A stretch of DNA of 64,000 nt, from assembly GCF_000203815.1 (NCBI RefSeq), contig NW_004457695.1, forward strand, positions 310,001 through 374,000, written 5' to 3'. The position numbers and the translations under genes are program-made. Positions 62,189-64,000 of the stretch are shown here, piece by piece. The first letter of the stretch is position 1, and each line of letters opens with the position of its first letter. The notes under the pieces were generated by a model that worked only from the letters and a program-made list of their open reading frames with translations, ran no database searches and was not told the origin of the DNA. The DNA comes from Cavenderia fasciculata (lineage: Eukaryota > Evosea > Eumycetozoa > Acytosteliales > Cavenderiaceae).

Positions 62189-62716
62189 ATATTATAATAA
62201 TATAATTCCCTCCAAAAAAAACAACAGATTCATAATAAATATTCCTTCTCTCTCCAAGTTCGCAACCCCAGGTCGAACCTGCACATTTTTTCCGTTTTTT
62301 TTTTTTTTTGTTTTACGAATTTTTTTGAATTATTTTTATTTTTTTTTTGTTTTCTCGTCCTTGTTCTCGCATGTTAAATATTTATTTTTATTAAATATTA
62401 TGATATATTTTGTTTGTTGTCGTTGTTGTGTATTTACAAACAACTTGAGCAATTTTGAGTTTATTGTTGTTTCAGCTGAGAGATAGAAGAAGTTGGTTGT
62501 TGTACTAATTGTATAGGCTTGGCAAAGAAAAGTAAAAAAGTAGACGAGGAATCTATAGATTATAGCTATTATAGAAGAGATAAAAAGCAAACATTCCGCC
62601 ATACAAAAATTTGTAGTAGATACAATAATAATTATAATTATAATATAATTCATTTTCCCTCCCTTTTTCTATTTAAATCATAATCAATATAACTAAAACT
62701 AATATATTAAAACAAA
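62189..62716. other. Intergenic region
   Basis: About 0.5 kb with long T runs (62297-62310, 62341-62349). A CAGGTCGAACCTG hairpin near 62269 resembles a tRNA T-arm, but there is no cloverleaf around it. A minus-strand frame at 62336-62653 is low-complexity Ile/Phe/Tyr/Lys. The Elf1 promoter should lie at the right end. Confidence 0.5.
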
Positions 62717-63070
62717 ATGGGTAAAAGAAAATCATCCAAACCACCTCCAAAGAAAAAGGTCATAGGAAAGATCCCAAAGTACTTTGATTGTCCTTTCTGT
62801 GACCATTCTCAAAGTGTAGAATGTATCATGTAAGTCATTCAAAATCGATGTTTCAATTTCAATCATATGTGATATTAATCAAATAAATACTTTTTTTCTT
62901 TCTTTCTTTATTTATTTATTTATTTATATAGTAAAAGAGAAAATGGTATTGGAACAGCTACATGTAGAAAATGTAATGCAAATTATTCAACTCAAATTAA
63001 TGATTTGAGTGATCCAATCGATGTTTATACTGATTGGATTGATGCTTGTGAAGAAGCCAACAGAGCCTAA
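62717..63070 (+). CDS. elof1: Transcription elongation factor Elf1 (ELOF1)
   Basis: Small two-exon gene: 62717-62829 and 62932-63070, joined in phase by a GTAAGT...TATAG intron, giving 83 residues. The product has the basic N-terminus ([14 protein letters not shown]) and a four-cysteine zinc ribbon, C25-x2-C28 and C49-x2-C52, then the acidic [15 protein letters not shown] segment characteristic of Elf1. This nuclear factor associates with elongating RNA polymerase II and chromatin. Length and cysteine spacing match the family closely. Each exon is too short to stand out alone; the splice and phase make the case. Confidence 0.95.
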
Positions 63071-63579
63071 ACATGGCATAGGACAGGACAAACCACCTTA
63101 TTATTTTTAAATATTATTCCAATCAGTCGTGGGCAAGGAACAGGACACTCGAGTCATCATCCATTTAAAAAAGTGTAGATAACGTTTTTAAAATTAAATA
63201 AATAATTATTATTTTTTGTACAATATATATATACTGACTATTCCAACTTTCAACTTTGGTATAATTATAATTTGATTTAAACATCTTTATCAATTTTATT
63301 ATTACAATTGAACTTTTTATGATATGCGGGAGATGTTTAAACATATAGGTAGGTTGTTTGGAAAAAAAAGGGATTGATTTAGTTGATTGTTTGATTTATA
63401 AAGGTTATTTACAAAAAAGAGGATTTGGTATATCGTTTTTGTTGTGGTGTAATTGGGGGTGGATATATATATATAAATGATTGAAAGTGAAAGAATAACC
63501 ATCCTACATGGTTGGTCAATTCTCGTTTTGAGGATTTGTTGTTTTTTTTTGTTTGATTTGACTTGTTTTCGTTATCGTT
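63071..63579. other. Convergent intergenic region
   Basis: 509 bp between the converging 3' ends of the Elf1 and kinase genes. Contains AAATAAATAAT shortly after the Elf1 stop as a plausible polyadenylation region, and TA runs. No gene is seen. Confidence 0.5.
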
Positions 63580-64000
63580 TTAATCACCTATATAATGGAA
63601 ATCATTTTGATTAAATATTTCATCATCGGATGAAGAAGATGAATTACGACGTTGATGATTAGCCGTTGCCGACAAGGTGAGTGAAGGGAGAGTATTGTTA
63701 TTATTTGAAAAAAGGTTGGCTGCCGAGTTGATACCAATGTTGTTGTTGTTGTTGTTGTTGGCGTATGGGAGGTTGATGGTGGATGATGTAGGGGTCGTGT
63801 ACAATGCGGTTTGGAAAAGCGTGGGTGCCGAGTTGGGCATATTGACCGAGAGGAAGTCGAGGATGAATCCAAAGGTGGGACGCTCCTCTGCGTTGCCCTT
63901 CCAGCACATTTGCACGAGGTTGGCCAATGGCAACCACATGGGGCTCTGGAGGGCGGGGATAGGCGGACGGTAGTGCTCATAGGCGGCCATATGCGCCATC
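63580..64000 (-). CDS. C-terminal end of a tyrosine-kinase-like protein kinase (cut by window edge)
   Basis: The frame is open to the right edge, so only the last ~140 residues are present. The first ~50 are kinase subdomain XI: RPPIPALQ, then LANLVQMCWKGNAEERPTF and FILDFLSVN, the typical CW-x6-RP pattern of TKL/Tyr-type kinases, which are abundant in dictyostelids. The tail after the domain is Ser/Thr- and Asn-rich (poly-Asn from GTT repeats on the + strand) and acidic at the end. Upstream domains and substrate are unknown. Confidence 0.85.
   Translation of the reverse strand, partial: MAHMAAYEHYRPPIPALQSPMWLPLANLVQMCWKGNAEERPTFGFILDFLSVNMPNSAPTLFQTALYTTPTSSTINLPYANNNNNNNIGINSAANLFSNNNNTLPSLTLSATANHQRRNSSSSSDDEIFNQNDFHYIGD

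Noticed and set aside
62250-62300. tRNA T-arm-like sequence (GGTTCGACC on the minus strand)
   Set aside because: Arms of only five bases and no acceptor, D or anticodon stems could be placed around it.
62336-62653. 105-codon minus-strand frame with hydrophobic start
   Set aside because: Its Ile run comes from an AAT-type repeat and the rest is low-complexity; no homologue is recognised and no splice partner is evident.

Overview
The window looks like nuclear DNA of a dictyostelid social amoeba other than D. discoideum. It is AT-rich, with short AT-rich GT-AG introns, AAT/CAA-type microsatellites and poly-Asn/poly-Gln tracts. It carries a family of type I polyketide synthases in the dictyostelid style, a secreted class II cyclic-nucleotide phosphodiesterase and a Cry-like (Endotoxin_N) secreted protein. 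I cannot name the species.

Layout. (1) 1-22359 (+): three near-identical tandem FAS-like polyketide synthase genes with the order KS-AT-DH-degenerate methyltransferase-ER-KR-ACP. The first is cut by the left edge, the second carries a 1-bp frameshift, and the third is a clear pseudogene with a 2.44-kb piggyBac-like transposon in its DH region plus further lesions. (2) 22664-24511 (-): a DEAD-box RNA helicase with an RGG/GGX tail. (3) 26486-34549 (+): a tandem pair of seven-exon genes encoding a large protein with an N-terminal region resembling SNTX/MACPF modules, a MORN motif, a P-loop GTPase and a Cys/His cluster. The first copy is intact; the second is broken. An 11-bp minisatellite lies between them. 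(4) 34637-37002 (-): an ABCF3/GCN20-like ATPase. (5) 37917-41154 (+): one intact F-box/leucine-rich-type gene between two decayed relatives. (6) 41663-44975 (+): a CARMIL-like leucine-rich protein. (7) 45265-46826 (-): a secreted cyclic-nucleotide phosphodiesterase with a 14-nt first exon, preceded by 4.4 kb of noncoding repeat-rich DNA. (8) 51215-52923 (-): the DNA primase large subunit. (9) 53448-57747 (-): a 1341-residue secreted protein with a Cry-toxin-like N-terminal domain and lectin-like modules. (10) 58512-59330: a decayed partial copy of the primase gene and its promoter. (11) 59407-62188 (+): a large protein of an apparent dictyostelid family. (12) 62717-63070 (+): elongation factor Elf1. 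(13) 63580-64000 (-): the C-terminal end of a tyrosine-kinase-like protein kinase, cut by the right edge.

How the genes relate. The accessory parts (PKS array, GTPase pair, leucine-rich cluster, Cry-like gene) all show birth-and-death evolution, with intact copies next to broken copies. The housekeeping genes (helicase, ABCF, primase, Elf1) are single and intact; helicase, ABCF and part of the CARMIL-like gene use clearly more G/C-ending codons than their neighbours. The most unusual observations are the multi-domain GTPase with a possible pore-forming-type N-terminus, the secreted Cry-like lectin protein, and a piggyBac-type element flanked by TCGA rather than TTAA. Exon models were built by hand from splice motifs, phase and comparison between paralogous copies; none has been checked against transcripts.
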